DNA of 64,000 bases. Origin: Zhengitettix transpicula (taxonomy: Eukaryota; Arthropoda; Insecta; Orthoptera; Tetrigidae). Positions 43,437-59,560 of the stretch are shown here, one piece after another. Under the pieces are notes generated by a model. The model made no database searches, was not told the DNA's origin, and saw only the letters and a list, made by a program, of their open reading frames with translations. The translations under genes and the position numbers were made by a program. The DNA lies in contig CM073596.1 of the NCBI GenBank assembly GCA_037074705.1, positions 27,192,001 through 27,256,000 of the forward strand, read 5' to 3'. The stretch's first letter is position 1, and each line of letters opens with the position of its first letter.

Positions 43437-45833
43437 CTATTGAGACCAGTCTTCCTTAATCAGGTCAGCCCCTTTCTCGCCCACCATGATCGACGGAGCG
43501 TTCGTATTTCCACTTACAGTGTTGGGTATTATAGATGCGTCTATTACACGTAAATTTTTTACTCCTTTCACGCGTAACCTCGGGTCTACAACAGACCATT
43601 CTTCTGATAAAGGACCCATGCTGCACGAGCCGGTCGGGTGATACAAACAAGTGGTTGTGTATGGAAGCGAACACCTGATAAAATCTTCCGAAAACGGTTC
43701 TTTATCTGCACAAGCAGCAACCGGCAACGGAACGACTTCTTGGATACCTGGCATGTTTCTTCCGATATCATTTACGGCATGAATGGCAGCAATTAATGAC
43801 TGAATGTCGTTCTCTGCCGTGAGGTAATTGCCGATGATCCGAGGTTCCTGCTTCGGATCGTCACTTTGCAATTCAATCTTTCCGTAGCTTTCTGGGTGCA
43901 ACAGTACAATTGACATGAAGAAAATATCATTATCACGTGTTAATGTTTCGAATCCTTTCATGGTCTCATCGCTCAATAAAAACAGTCCAGCAACCGTGGA
44001 TAAATCAGATTCGCGGGTAAAGAAAAAGACCAATTGAATGTCCGGATAATTTTCAATAGGTTTACTGAATTTCGTCTTAATGAATCCCATAAATGATGAC
44101 GTACCGACTCCAGCCAACGGCCCTTCGCGATTCTTCAGGTACTGGAACGCCGAATCGAGAGTTTCGGTCGGGTTAGGTATGGATTTATTCATTGCGTAGT
44201 GAACTCCAAAGTATAAAATGTGGTCTTTCATCCTATCTCCTGTTTTGATGTCGCTGATAACGGGTATATTATATCGACGAAGCTGTTCACTGGATCCTAT
44301 TCCAGAGAGCAATAGGATCTGAGGTGAACTGATTGATCCTCCAGACACAATGATTTCTTTACTCGCATTCACCCTTCGAAGACTTCCATCAGAGATGAAC
44401 TCCACCCCGTATGCTACCTTGGTGGTTTCGTCCACCAGGACTTTGGTTACCAGGCAGTTCCTGGCAACGTGCAGATTTTTTCTATCTCTTGCTGGTGTCA
44501 AGAAAGCCTTGGCTGCGCTGCACCGTGTTCCGTCTCTAGTATTCAGCTGTGTAAGACCGAATCCAAGTTCTCCGTTATTGTTGAAATCCTCTACCAATTC
44601 GTAGTTGGATCTTCGGACTCCCTCAAGCATCATTTCGTAGAACGGTGGATCATCAGACGGGCTAACCGTCAGTTCTCCTCCAGTGGCGTGATAACGGAAA
44701 GCATCAGGAAGAGCAAGTATTTCCTTTGACCTGGCGTCCTCGGATTTCCTGAAGTAAGGGAGGACACCTTCGTAGTCCCAACCAGGATTCCCCATCGCAG
44801 CCCATTGTTCGTAGTCTTCCCTTAAAGGAAAGAAGAGAAACGAAATTTATAAGTTGTAATATAAGAAAAGAGTGACAGAAGGAGTCCGTCATGACCTGAT
44901 TGGTTCATGCAACTGTGTATAAAGTTATTACAGTCGTTCATCAGCCGTGAAGGAGCTAGAATTAAATATATTTTAGCAACGACCACATTCGCATTACTTA
45001 TGTGGAAGAGAAGTTTTTAGTCGTTATGTACTAGGACATATGTTTAGTGTTGTTAAGCGCATTATTTTACTTTATTTACCTCCTTCCTCTCTGATATATT
45101 TGGGCATTGATGATGCTGGAACCGCCCAACACCTTCCCTCTAGAGACGTAACATCTTTCTCCAACAGATCCTTTACAGCATTCCGGCTGAGGCTCAGTTG
45201 TAAAGTTCCAGTTGTAAGCAGTTGGAGGCCAAAGCAAACCAAATAACCCAGGAACTTCTGACTCTAGTGGTGGGTCTCCTCCGGCTTCTAACAAGAGAAC
45301 CTGAAATATTCAATTTGTAGGTGATAAACGTTCTGTATAATAGTTTAATAATAACGACTTCAGTTTTACGTAATCTCTCATATGAACGCTGCTTTTTAAT
45401 CCCATGGTTCATCCCCGGTTTATATGGCGTTGATTGAGTAGGTGTCAATAAAGAAATATTGAAAATTTCTTAGTGAATTTAGGATTTATTTCTCTTGCTA
45501 CTCAACAAAGCTAGGAAAAATGAATACTTGGGAAACGCTAGATAATGATATACGCATATATTAAATAAGTTTGATTCGTGTTCCACCAACCGTCCAATTA
45601 CTGTTTTCGCTCAGTCTGGAAGCCACAGTACAACCAGCAGATCCAGCTCCTACAACGATAAAATCGTAGGAATCATTCATTCTTTTACTAGCATCTGGAG
45701 GATAAATGGACGTGTCCTTCAGTCTACATTGAGATTCCAGTAAAGTAGTAAAGAATGTCGTGAAGAACACGGTGCCCAAATCTGGGGCTGGACACGTGTT
45801 CGTGTTCAGTGTTGGACAATCTGTACAGTACAT
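43437..45833 (-). CDS. Gene F: GMC oxidoreductase, glucose dehydrogenase-like; recent duplicate of gene E (3 coding exons)
   Basis: Exons in order are 45833-45591, 45300-45080 and 44820-43437, giving 615 aa (one more C-terminal Gln than E). Introns are short (290 and 259 bp), making this the most compact member. The FAD loop is VVGAGSAGC. Signature 1 is GKVLGGSSIINAQ and signature 2 SGGSISSPQILLLSGIG. The active-site pair is H549 and N593. The last 100 residues equal those of gene E apart from the added Gln, and the first 220 residues of exon 3 differ at about six sites. About 24 differences crowd into the next 125 residues (LAGVGTSSF to IGRNMPG). The exon 1 donor is weak (ACG followed by GTTGGT). 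The start follows the acceptor TTTCAG. Confidence 0.94.
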
Positions 45834-46491
45834 CACTGCCTGAAACAGGAGAACAGTTACAATAAATTACATAGATGAAATATACACTCCTTTATTTATG
45901 AGTTTGCCTTTAATTCGTTTTCTAAAACCGTTATTCCTAAATTAAAATTATGAATTTTTTTTTCACTTTAATGATTTCGTTTTTGAATAAATATTTATTT
46001 GCGCGTTCGTTTTTACTTATATAATCTATATTTATCTTTCGATAAATAGCATAAAATTCACGTTTAATATTCATTACATGAATTTACTCAGAAAGTACCA
46101 TTTTCTTCTCACTTTCTATTTTGTTCATATATGAATACTCTAAATAAAATGTAACATAAGGAAACTGACATGAAAAATCTAGAGGTTGTTCTAAAACATA
46201 GGGAACTTTTTTCTTCTGGCCCCTGGGGATGAAATTATAAAATATCTAAAACATCCTGTTTGAAATCAAGATATTTTGCAATATTTCAAAATATTCTGCC
46301 AAGCGAAAGCTGCTTTAGTAACATTTAATTTTAAATATATAGTATTATTAACCCACTTGGACCAATGTTAAATATTTAAAAATGTTACTTAATGTGTACC
46401 TTTTATTCTGAAAATTTCAAAAATTGTATTTATGTACTACATTTCTATATTTATATTTATAACTAGGTACCGATAAATTTTTAATACTTAC

Positions 46492-46567
46492 AACTTTCTT
46501 AAGAACACGGTTTCCGAGTAGTGAAAAGCGTACTAGATTTTTTTTGGCATTATCGTCCGCTTTTATA
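46492..46567 (-). promoter_or_regulatory. Candidate promoter and untranslated first exon of gene F
   Basis: On the gene strand a canonical TATAAAAG (46567-46560) is followed about 70 nt later by GAAAGTT then GTAAGT (donor GT at 46491-46490). The block is homologous to 39666-39751 upstream of gene E, and both the TATA box and the donor are kept while the sequence between has diverged. Confidence 0.55.
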
Positions 46568-48597
46568 GTGACAGCTTTCTAGAAAATATTCTGAAATGAT
46601 AATAGTTAGTTGCCTGCGAAACAGAGCGCACTTAACTTATCGCTATTTCCGTAAGAAGATTCGAAACAATATTTCAGTGTATAGATAAACTAATATCATT
46701 AACGAAAACTTAATACATTACTTTCTTATTTTTTCATTCTCGAACCATAATATTAGCTGACTATATGAGCCTTTGTAGTGATAAACCTTTACTAACGCAA
46801 CCAAGGAAGAAAAGTTAGTTAAGCTTATTATTACAAACTTTGTTTAAAAACTCAATGTAATCTACAAAGGAAATTTTATTTCATAGATAATAAAACTAAA
46901 TAAATTAAATTAAATACGGAACATTTTGGGATGATAAAAGTGTGACAATTTTAATAATGTTTATGTTCACTGAAATTAAGTGATTGGTATAAATTCTCAC
47001 ATTCATGAATTAATTATTTAAAAAACCACAATTCAGTCGTCAAATATTATTTTTCTTCAATTCGTTACATTGTGATAAAATTATGGAATAGTACCTGGTC
47101 TCAACATCTAAAATCAAATGAATTGATTACATGCTTCGAGACTACAGATATTGTTTATATGTTCCATGATACGCGTATTAATTGATTGTTCTGTTTGTCC
47201 AATGTAGCAGAAAATACAATAAGAGGAAGAGATTTATTTTTATTTCCACTTATTTTTGGGTGTTATTTATCTAATTATTAATTTGATATGCAAGAATATG
47301 ATAAAAATTAATAACTGGAATAGAAAAGGGACAAATAAAACTGAATGAAAGTCCTGCATTAAAACATTTTGATTGTTAATCTTTTATCGAATTTTGTGGA
47401 ACAACACTTTTACTATGTTTTCGTAACACAAGGCCTACAATCATTCGTCCTTACCTTAAATGCTATTTTATCTTGTATGTAAGTAAATGATGGACGACCA
47501 CTGAAATTTTACCGATGATAATATTAACAAACTTTCAGAACAGGTTCACGAATAACGCAATCTGGGGTAACGCCTGCTCTTTAATTACGTAAGACGAAAA
47601 CGTAAAATTAAAATTTCTCCACAAATGGAACAATGAAAGTATTGGATCAGTTTACATGTTTCTGTGCCATTAAAATATAAATACCAAATTTCTTTTTTGT
47701 ATTCTATGCGTAACGTTGTTCTATCAGTCGCAATTTTAATCAGAAAGAAATTAATAATTTTTTAAAATATATAATTTTAAAATCTGGAATTTTCAACAAT
47801 ATAACAATAAAAATCGGCGCATTTTTATATATAATTTATTTAAAAGAATCTCATATATACAAATATTAAAAAAAATTAATTTTCATAATATTTTTATATG
47901 AGATTATTGAAGAAAATGAAATACTTTCAATAACTGTTCAGACGAAAGCTACAGATTTGAAGTTATATATTTTAGATTATTATTAAATAGTTTTATTATT
48001 AAAATGGCGACTGTTAAAAACAATGATGATAGAATACTAAAATAAATAAATTATATATCAGTCATATTCAATTTCAAATTCCTAAATAAAAATAGTAATT
48101 CCTCGAGATAATAAAAGTGCTTTGAATGACTGCTTTTTTTGTCGGGATCCAGTTATATGTTGGTAGAGAATTTATATCTTTGACTATATTCGACCTGCAA
48201 TGGCGTCAACTTTTATAAAATGTTTTATAAAAATTTTCATGAAGTTTGGTTTCATAGAGTCTTTTTAAAGATGAATTAAATTTATTTTGCATATAACCTT
48301 ACTTCTTGTGACGTTCTTACGCTATCTTTAGTACATAAGAATTGCACGTATTTAATTAATGTATAATTTGTCCTCAACCCTTGCTATAAAATTTTCCAGT
48401 GAACATGTACTTACTAACCTAAAATAATTATATTGGAGGCAACTTTACTACTGCTGTGCAGATACTAAGACAGGTAGTAGAATATGACATTTAGATTAGA
48501 TTTTCTTCTATTCGAACTGTGTTACCGTTACTCGTGTCATCTTTTTCACTCGAGGTTTTTTATTGCACTGCAGGCTTATAAATCTTTCCCGCTCTGT

Positions 48598-48612
48598 AAA
48601 CTCTTTTCAACT
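48598..48612. repeat. Target-site duplication, left copy (A-tailed repeat 2)
   Basis: AAACTCTTTTCAACT, identical to 48775-48789 on the other side of the short A-tailed repeat. Confidence 0.75.
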
Positions 48613-48774
48613 GCCGGGTAGGATCCTTAAAATATAGCGCGGGGGCCCTAGTAACCCTTGGCTACCTTCCTCTACCCTTCCGCATCCCCCCTTTCAAATC
48701 CCTTCCTATGCTATTAAAGGGGAGTTGCCCAATGTGGATCACCCTCATGTAGCCTGTTGCCCTATTAAAAAAAA
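48613..48774 (+). mobile_element. A-tailed interspersed repeat, copy 2, 5'-truncated
   Basis: A 162-bp insertion that begins at GCCGGGTAGGATCC, deep inside the full repeat, and ends in GTTGCCCTATT plus an A run. It is flanked by a 15-bp direct repeat. This marks the family as retroposons integrated by target-primed reverse transcription. Confidence 0.75.
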
Positions 48775-48789
48775 AAACTCTTTTCAACT
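48775..48789. repeat. Target-site duplication, right copy (A-tailed repeat 2)
   Basis: Second copy of the 15-nt duplication that begins at 48598. Confidence 0.75.
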
Positions 48790-48801
48790 AGCAAGTTAAG
48801 C

Positions 48802-49338
48802 CTGCGAGAGGATTCTCTCGCAGGTAACCTGCGAGGGATTTCTCTCGCAGGCAGAACCTTTTAGGGGCTACCTTTGGGTATGCCTTTTCCTCTCCTTTTT
48901 TGAACTAAGGTTCCCACAAGCCGAGGCACCTCGGCCTGTTTTGAGAGGTGTATGTTCCGGGGTCACAGACCTTGGGCATACGGTAAGAGTTGTCCGCTAT
49001 TCCTATTGGAATAGTCGGCCAGCTGCCTTCTAAACTGGTCGAGGCACGGATAAGGGAATGCTGCGTCCCCACAGCAAACTCCTCTCCCGCTATCGGAAGG
49101 GCGTGGGACAAGTACACAATGCCTGACCTACCCGATGCAGGTTTTCCTAGGGCTTTCCCTGCATTTCTTTAGGCGAATGCCGGGTAGGATCCTTAAAATA
49201 TAGCCCGGGGGCCCTAGTTAACCCTTGGCTACCTTCCTCTACCCTTCCACATCCCCCCTTTCAAATCCCTTCCTATGCTATTAAAGGGGAGTTGCCCAAT
49301 GTGGATCACCCTCATGTAGCCTGTTGCCCTAAAAAAAT
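48802..49338 (+). mobile_element. A-tailed interspersed repeat, copy 3, longest
   Basis: Starts with two successive perfect or near-perfect palindromes: CCTGCGAGAG...CTCTCGCAGG at 48802-48825, and a similar one at 48829-48852. It then matches copy 1 throughout and ends in GTTGCCCTAAAAAAATAAATAAA. The 3' part matches copy 2. The doubled hairpin at the 5' end is not seen complete in copy 1. Confidence 0.75.
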
Positions 49339-51608
49339 AAATAAACTCTTTATAGATTTAATTTCACACATTATACAGTATTACTATCAATAATACGACG
49401 GAGCAAGTATTTTTTCGATCAAATTAATAGTTATATCTGTGAGAAGAGAAAAATTTCAATCAGATTATGGTAGCAAATTTATGAAAAAATATTCTAAAGA
49501 ATTCTACTAACCTGATATTTTTTTGGCTTGTGAAATTCGCACATTTGCAATTCATTCTCATCAATTCTAGTGGAATTAATTGTAAGTAGTTGGTATAAAT
49601 AATTACATAATTGCAATATGAACTATCAAATTTGAAAAATTTTGTTTTATTTTTTAGATTTAGAATTTATTGTTTAATTAAAATTTTACGCCTAAAGAAC
49701 CCCAAAGTGTAGTGTTTTTATAAAACTTTAATTTGCTCTTAATAAATCTCTGACTGATCGATGTCATTTCAACTATATTAAACTCAAAAATAATAGTTTA
49801 TAGGTAATATAAACCATTATTTTGGAACTAAAAGTAGGAATAATTCTCACAAGATAAGTTTAGGAACAAGTTTAAGTACATGGAATATTTTATTGCACGT
49901 AAAAATACGAGTTTCGAAATATTGACGAGATTCACCAATTTAGTATACAGAAAAAAGATTAATTATTTTCCCTAGAATTAATTTATAACTATCAATTAAT
50001 ATTTTATTACTTTATTTTTTTGTTTAAATAAATGTTTCTGTAATTATTATTTCAAAATTTCTTAACAATGTGCTACTGACTATTTTATGGTAATATCTAA
50101 AATGAAACTACCTAGCGCCCTTTGAAATTTCTCTATAATATCGCTATTTATTTGTCATATTAATTTGGGTAATAACAATTGAGACTTCGTGTGACATCTG
50201 AAACTCTTTTGTCTCTATGCCATTTCTCACTCCAGTTATTATATTTTACGTAATAAATAAACTCGCATTGTTATTTTTGATGTATTTATAAACAAATGAA
50301 GTCGAGGTACCTATAAAAGTATTGGCGTTTTAATAATCGTTGTTTATTCGTCTCTCTTAAAACTGAGGAAACCGAATAATTAGACTACCCAACAAGCGTC
50401 TTGGTTTTTTGTGTTGTATAACCTGCAGGCGCTATAACCATTATATTTTCAGTAAAACAGTTATCTATTTTTTTTTTTTTTTTAGAAATTACGTGTTAGT
50501 AGCCAGTGCAAATTTTATCAGCTACCTTAGTTTCGTTACTAAAAATGAATTGCAGTTAAGAAACAGAAAAATATTTTACGTGGATTAAAAGTTATCTGAA
50601 AACTAAGATGTACTCGTTGAATTAATTGCCGCGCCAAAACAATAATTGTGAATGAAATGATATTCACACACGTCGTCAAAGTGATCTTAGTAAACAGTGA
50701 TTGAGAACTCATTCATAAATTAAGGAAAATACCGAAATCGTCATGAGAAACTAAAAATTCCACTTCCTATTTCACTACTTCGAAGTCCAGAATTATCTGG
50801 GACTGCATGAAAACGTTTATTTTAAAATAGATTTCAAGAACTTTTAATTAGAAAACGTTTAACGATCCCTCGTAGAAAAACTATGCCCTGTTATTACATT
50901 TGTATTAGAAGGACCTAATAATGAACTTGAAATTTTGAGTATTTTTATGAACTTAAATACTGTCGAGATTTTTGTATATATTTTTATTGTTTAAAATTTT
51001 TTGCAAATTGTATTATTAATAAAATGTGATTCTCGGATATTTGAAATTGTTGCGCTTTGTTCATAAATGCGTTAGTTTCTAATTGAGTGCAATGTGAATT
51101 TGGTTTTTCTAATTGTCTGACCTTTGGTTTATTTTATTAATATTGCCATGCATCTGTATTTAACAAATAATTTGACTTATTTAAATTGCCAGTACTCATC
51201 TCATTAAGTTGAATCGATTCAAAATGTATTGTACTTGTCATTATTAGATTTTTATTTTTTCTAAAGTAGTAATCTGACCTAAATATTTACAAAACTATAC
51301 TGATATTTGTAATTGTTATAGTAAGTAGTAAATAATACTATTAGTTGCATTTAGAAGGTAAAATATATTGCAACAGCACTCTTTAAAATTATATATCTAT
51401 TTACTTTTAAATTTTCTATATTTTGACATTTCATATTCCCGATTTTTTTTTCCCATACCCGTCAATACATGCTTCGTTCATAATATATTATGGGGATTAC
51501 TCTGCAGGTAAAATTTTTCGATTGTAGATTTTTAATTATTACATCTGTATGAAATAATCAACAGTGGGTACTAATTTTAAATGTGTTAATGGGAATGCGA
51601 GAGTGTTT

Positions 51609-56300
<4,692 letters not shown>

Positions 56301-58241
56301 ATGTTGGACAGTATCGTAAAGTCATTATTTGGTTGCAGGGATTTAACAACAGTTTTTCTCCTGGTGTTTAGAAGTTCCGTTGCAGTCTGTCCCTGTGAAT
56401 TTAAAGTAGATCTACAAGCAGAATGCATACGTCTACAGGAACCGGAAATACCAGCCTGTGTCCCACAGAATACCACCGAAATCCTAATCGAGGACACGTC
56501 AAGCATAAACATCACCACCGAAAGATTAAAATCTCTTCCTTCCTTAAAAAGTCTAAAACTTTTCCGAGTAGAGGCAAAGATCGAACCTGGAGCTTTTGAA
56601 GCATCTCTGGATTTGGAAGTCTTTGTACTTGTGCATTCTCGTCAAATTTCTTTGCCCTCCAGAACTTTCGCACGGAACACCAAATTAAAGGAGTTGAAAT
56701 TGGAATCCGTTGGGTTAGAAACGATACCAGAGAATTTTATAGAAAATAATACTAATTTGGAATATCTTAGCTTTGGTCGAAATTCCCTGAAAAAAATACC
56801 TTCGACTACTTTTCAAAGCAATCCTAAACTTAATTATATTAGTATTAGTGAAAATAACATTTCCTCAATATCGAACGATCTATTTTCTAGTAACGTTCTG
56901 TTGCAGATTTTATATATGTCTGACCTGCCCCTTGAGAGTATAAGCGAAAAAATATTCTCATCTAATCCGAATTTAAAAACGATAGATCTTTCTGCATCTT
57001 TCACGTTCTTCAAAAGTCTCCCTCCATTAATCCTCCATTACACCGAAAAACTAGAAACAGTTTATTTATCTTCGAACTCACTTGAAGATATACCTTCGGA
57101 ATTTTTTGCAAATAATAGACTTTTGAAGTATGTCGATTTACACGGAAACAAATTATCGACTTTCAATAAAGATTTATTCATTAATAACCCTAATCTGAAG
57201 TATTTATATTTATACGGCAACGAACTGAAACATATAAGCGAAACAAGTTTTGACGGTAATCCAGACCTGCTTTACTTATACCTCAACGATAACAAACTAG
57301 AATATTTGAACGCTAATCTCCTAAAATACAACAAAAAATTGAAACATTTTATTGTTTCCCGCAACCCGTTATCAAATATTCCAGAAAATATATTCCAAAA
57401 TACGCCGGAATTGGAAACCGCGGATTTCGATTCGACACCAATGGAAATTATCGAACAAAATGTGTTTAAAAATGCTTTTAAGCTTCGAATTCTCCATTTA
57501 AGGGAAACCAAATTTTCTTCGATCCCGGATACACTTTTAAAGGACTGTACCGGATTGGTTGTGATCAAAATAATGAATCACGATCTTAAAACAATACCAG
57601 ACAATTTATTTGAGACAGCGGAACGTCTGGAAGGGTTGTCATTAGACGCTGATAATTTGAGGTTCCTTCCGCAGTCTCTTCTACACAAAACGAGGAACTT
57701 GATTCAAGTGTGGTTGTACGTGAACAATATTTCGGAAATTCCCAGTGCATTTTTTATGTTCAACAGTAAAGTTGAGAAATTTCGAATAAAAGGGAATAAT
57801 CTCGTCGAGTTAGCAAAAGATTCTTTCATGAACATGAGACATTTGAAGGTTCTAGAAATCACGCATAGTATGATAGAAACATTTCACAAGAAGCTGTTAT
57901 GGCATAATATAAACATTGAAGAATTATTTCTAAACGACAACAAATTAAAATTCATCGATCCAGAAATGTTGAAATACGCAATCAAATTACAAGTATTACA
58001 CATTAACGGAAACCTGTTGACGGCTATTCACGTGACGCTATTTCAGTCAGTTCCTGACTTGCGTCTCCTTTCAATACATGGGAATCCATGGATTTGCGAT
58101 TGTTATATAGAGCCCGTTCTTAAGTTTCTTTCCGGTAAACCATCATTAGCATCAAACTTCGACACGAATTGTGAAGAGCCCCGTGAATATAAGGGTCTAA
58201 CGTTTGCTGAAATAAGTAAAGGAAATGTTACAAAGTGTTAG
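56301..58241 (+). CDS. Secreted leucine-rich-repeat protein (single large exon)
   Basis: A 646-aa uninterrupted frame. A hydrophobic stretch (TTVFLLVF, about 16-23) followed by SSVAVCPC looks like a signal peptide leading into an N-terminal cysteine cap (C30, C32, C42, C53). Roughly 20 repeats of about 24 residues follow, with the pattern NPNLKYLYLYGNELKHI. A classic C-terminal cap closes the protein (NPWICDC; C599, C601, C624, C646), and the protein ends on the last cap cysteine. There is no transmembrane segment or tail, so it is probably secreted. Such proteins bind partners outside the cell in adhesion, matrix or immunity; which one is unknown. An in-frame stop lies 36 nt upstream of the ATG. 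Alternatively an acceptor (TTGGTTGCAG, ending 56338) may join an upstream exon supplying another start, which would put the hydrophobic segment nearer the N-terminus. It is unrelated to the GMC array. Confidence 0.88.
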   Translation: MLDSIVKSLFGCRDLTTVFLLVFRSSVAVCPCEFKVDLQAECIRLQEPEIPACVPQNTTEILIEDTSSINITTERLKSLPSLKSLKLFRVEAKIEPGAFEASLDLEVFVLVHSRQISLPSRTFARNTKLKELKLESVGLETIPENFIENNTNLEYLSFGRNSLKKIPSTTFQSNPKLNYISISENNISSISNDLFSSNVLLQILYMSDLPLESISEKIFSSNPNLKTIDLSASFTFFKSLPPLILHYTEKLETVYLSSNSLEDIPSEFFANNRLLKYVDLHGNKLSTFNKDLFINNPNLKYLYLYGNELKHISETSFDGNPDLLYLYLNDNKLEYLNANLLKYNKKLKHFIVSRNPLSNIPENIFQNTPELETADFDSTPMEIIEQNVFKNAFKLRILHLRETKFSSIPDTLLKDCTGLVVIKIMNHDLKTIPDNLFETAERLEGLSLDADNLRFLPQSLLHKTRNLIQVWLYVNNISEIPSAFFMFNSKVEKFRIKGNNLVELAKDSFMNMRHLKVLEITHSMIETFHKKLLWHNINIEELFLNDNKLKFIDPEMLKYAIKLQVLHINGNLLTAIHVTLFQSVPDLRLLSIHGNPWICDCYIEPVLKFLSGKPSLASNFDTNCEEPREYKGLTFAEISKGNVTKC

Positions 58242-59384
58242 ATGCATATAAACCATTGTAATCAACTGAAACAATTAAAAATATATATCTTCCATTATTT
58301 ATAAAAATAACCTCATAGTCCCTAAGTTTAAGGTTTTATAAAATATTTATGGAACAATCAAATCAGAGACGGTTTGGAATAATCATTATACTTTTTATTC
58401 ATGGTTGATATTAATTGTGATAATAGACTATGAAATATCTATAAGGCAGAGACTTTCCAGATCTCTGGTTCGTATTTTTATAATGTCATATTCCGAAGAT
58501 CCTATCATGGCTTCAAAGTTGTGGAATGAGTCATGAAATGTACGTGAAATATATTAATACTGTCGTATTTTATCAACAGATATTATTTTATGTCTTATTT
58601 TATGTTTTAAATTGAATTATTATTAACAGGAGGTGTATTTTAATATAAATATTATTATTTTAATAAAATAAGTGACTAAGTAAACCTTTGGGTAGTTATT
58701 TTCTTAACTGTTTTATGTTGTCTGCAAGCTTTTAAATATATTAATGCTATTTAATTGCTGTATAATAAATATAATGATTTGTGGCCAATTAAGTCAGAAA
58801 AATTGTTTAATGTGTTTTTTAATAAAAATTTCATTTAACATTTAATTTAATCATATTTAAAATGCTATATTTAAGTGAAGATATACCACACAACATTTCA
58901 TACCTACATTTCGAAACTCTTCAGGTGTTAAAATTTTATATTATCTTTGGAAATTTGTTGACTTATATAAATATATAATTATTTAGAAGAAAACAGCATG
59001 AAAATTCAAAATAAATTATGTATAGTTCGCTTATAGAAAAATGCTGAAATTTAATTTTCCAGATTGATAATGACGATTGTAAAAATCTATTACTAGAATA
59101 AATAAAATTTTTCGGAGTTTGCTTGAAATTTTTTAATTGTCAATAATTAAACTATATATTAACAGGATTATATACAATAATTATAAATTATTACTTGATA
59201 AGAAATAGTGTTGTAAATTGTATTTAAAAAGAATCATCTGTTTTAAATTATTCATACTTATTCAGCTTTTAAACCGATATGATTCAACAATGTACTGTAA
59301 AGAAGTGGAAACTCTCAAGTTTTACGTGGTTTTTAATAGATAGCTTCACGATGGATCGGCCGTACCAGAAAAAAATGATTCAGA
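58242..59384. other. Gene-free stretch after the LRR gene
   Basis: Strongly AT-rich. It contains the 3' UTR of the LRR gene, whose polyadenylation site I could not fix. Nothing else is recognisable. Confidence 0.5.
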
Positions 59385-59560
59385 CTTACATCCAAGGTCA
59401 CCGGAGCTCACTGTATGTGATTTTTTTCTCGTGGGGGGTTGTAAATCCTCATTTTATGTGCTTCCACTTCCACCAACAATGGTCGAATTTCTGAATCGCA
59501 TAATAACAGACGTGTCGGTAGAGTGAGTGACGAATTTGAATACCGCGTAGACACATGTCA
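59385..59560 (+). pseudogene. Tail of a Tc1/mariner-like (DDE-superfamily) transposase, frameshifted
   Basis: Translation from 59388 gives LHPRSPELTVCDFFLVGG, which corresponds to the well-known W-P-x-R-S-P-D-L-x-x-x-D-F-F-L-W-G motif of insect transposases. It continues through PLPPTMVEFLNRI to a stop, and after a one-base shift reads VSDEFEYRVDTCQFG. The N-terminal and catalytic parts are missing. It is an old relic of no more than 60 codons. Confidence 0.65.

Larger units (their letters stand above)
45834..51608. other. Intergenic region between genes F and G
   Basis: The stretch 45834-46720 is the 5' region of gene F, with its TATA box and first-exon donor. Two copies of the A-tailed repeat lie at 48613-48774 and 48802-49338. 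The remaining sequence (46.7-48.5 kb and 49.35-51.6 kb) is AT-rich without coding or RNA-gene signals. Confidence 0.6.
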
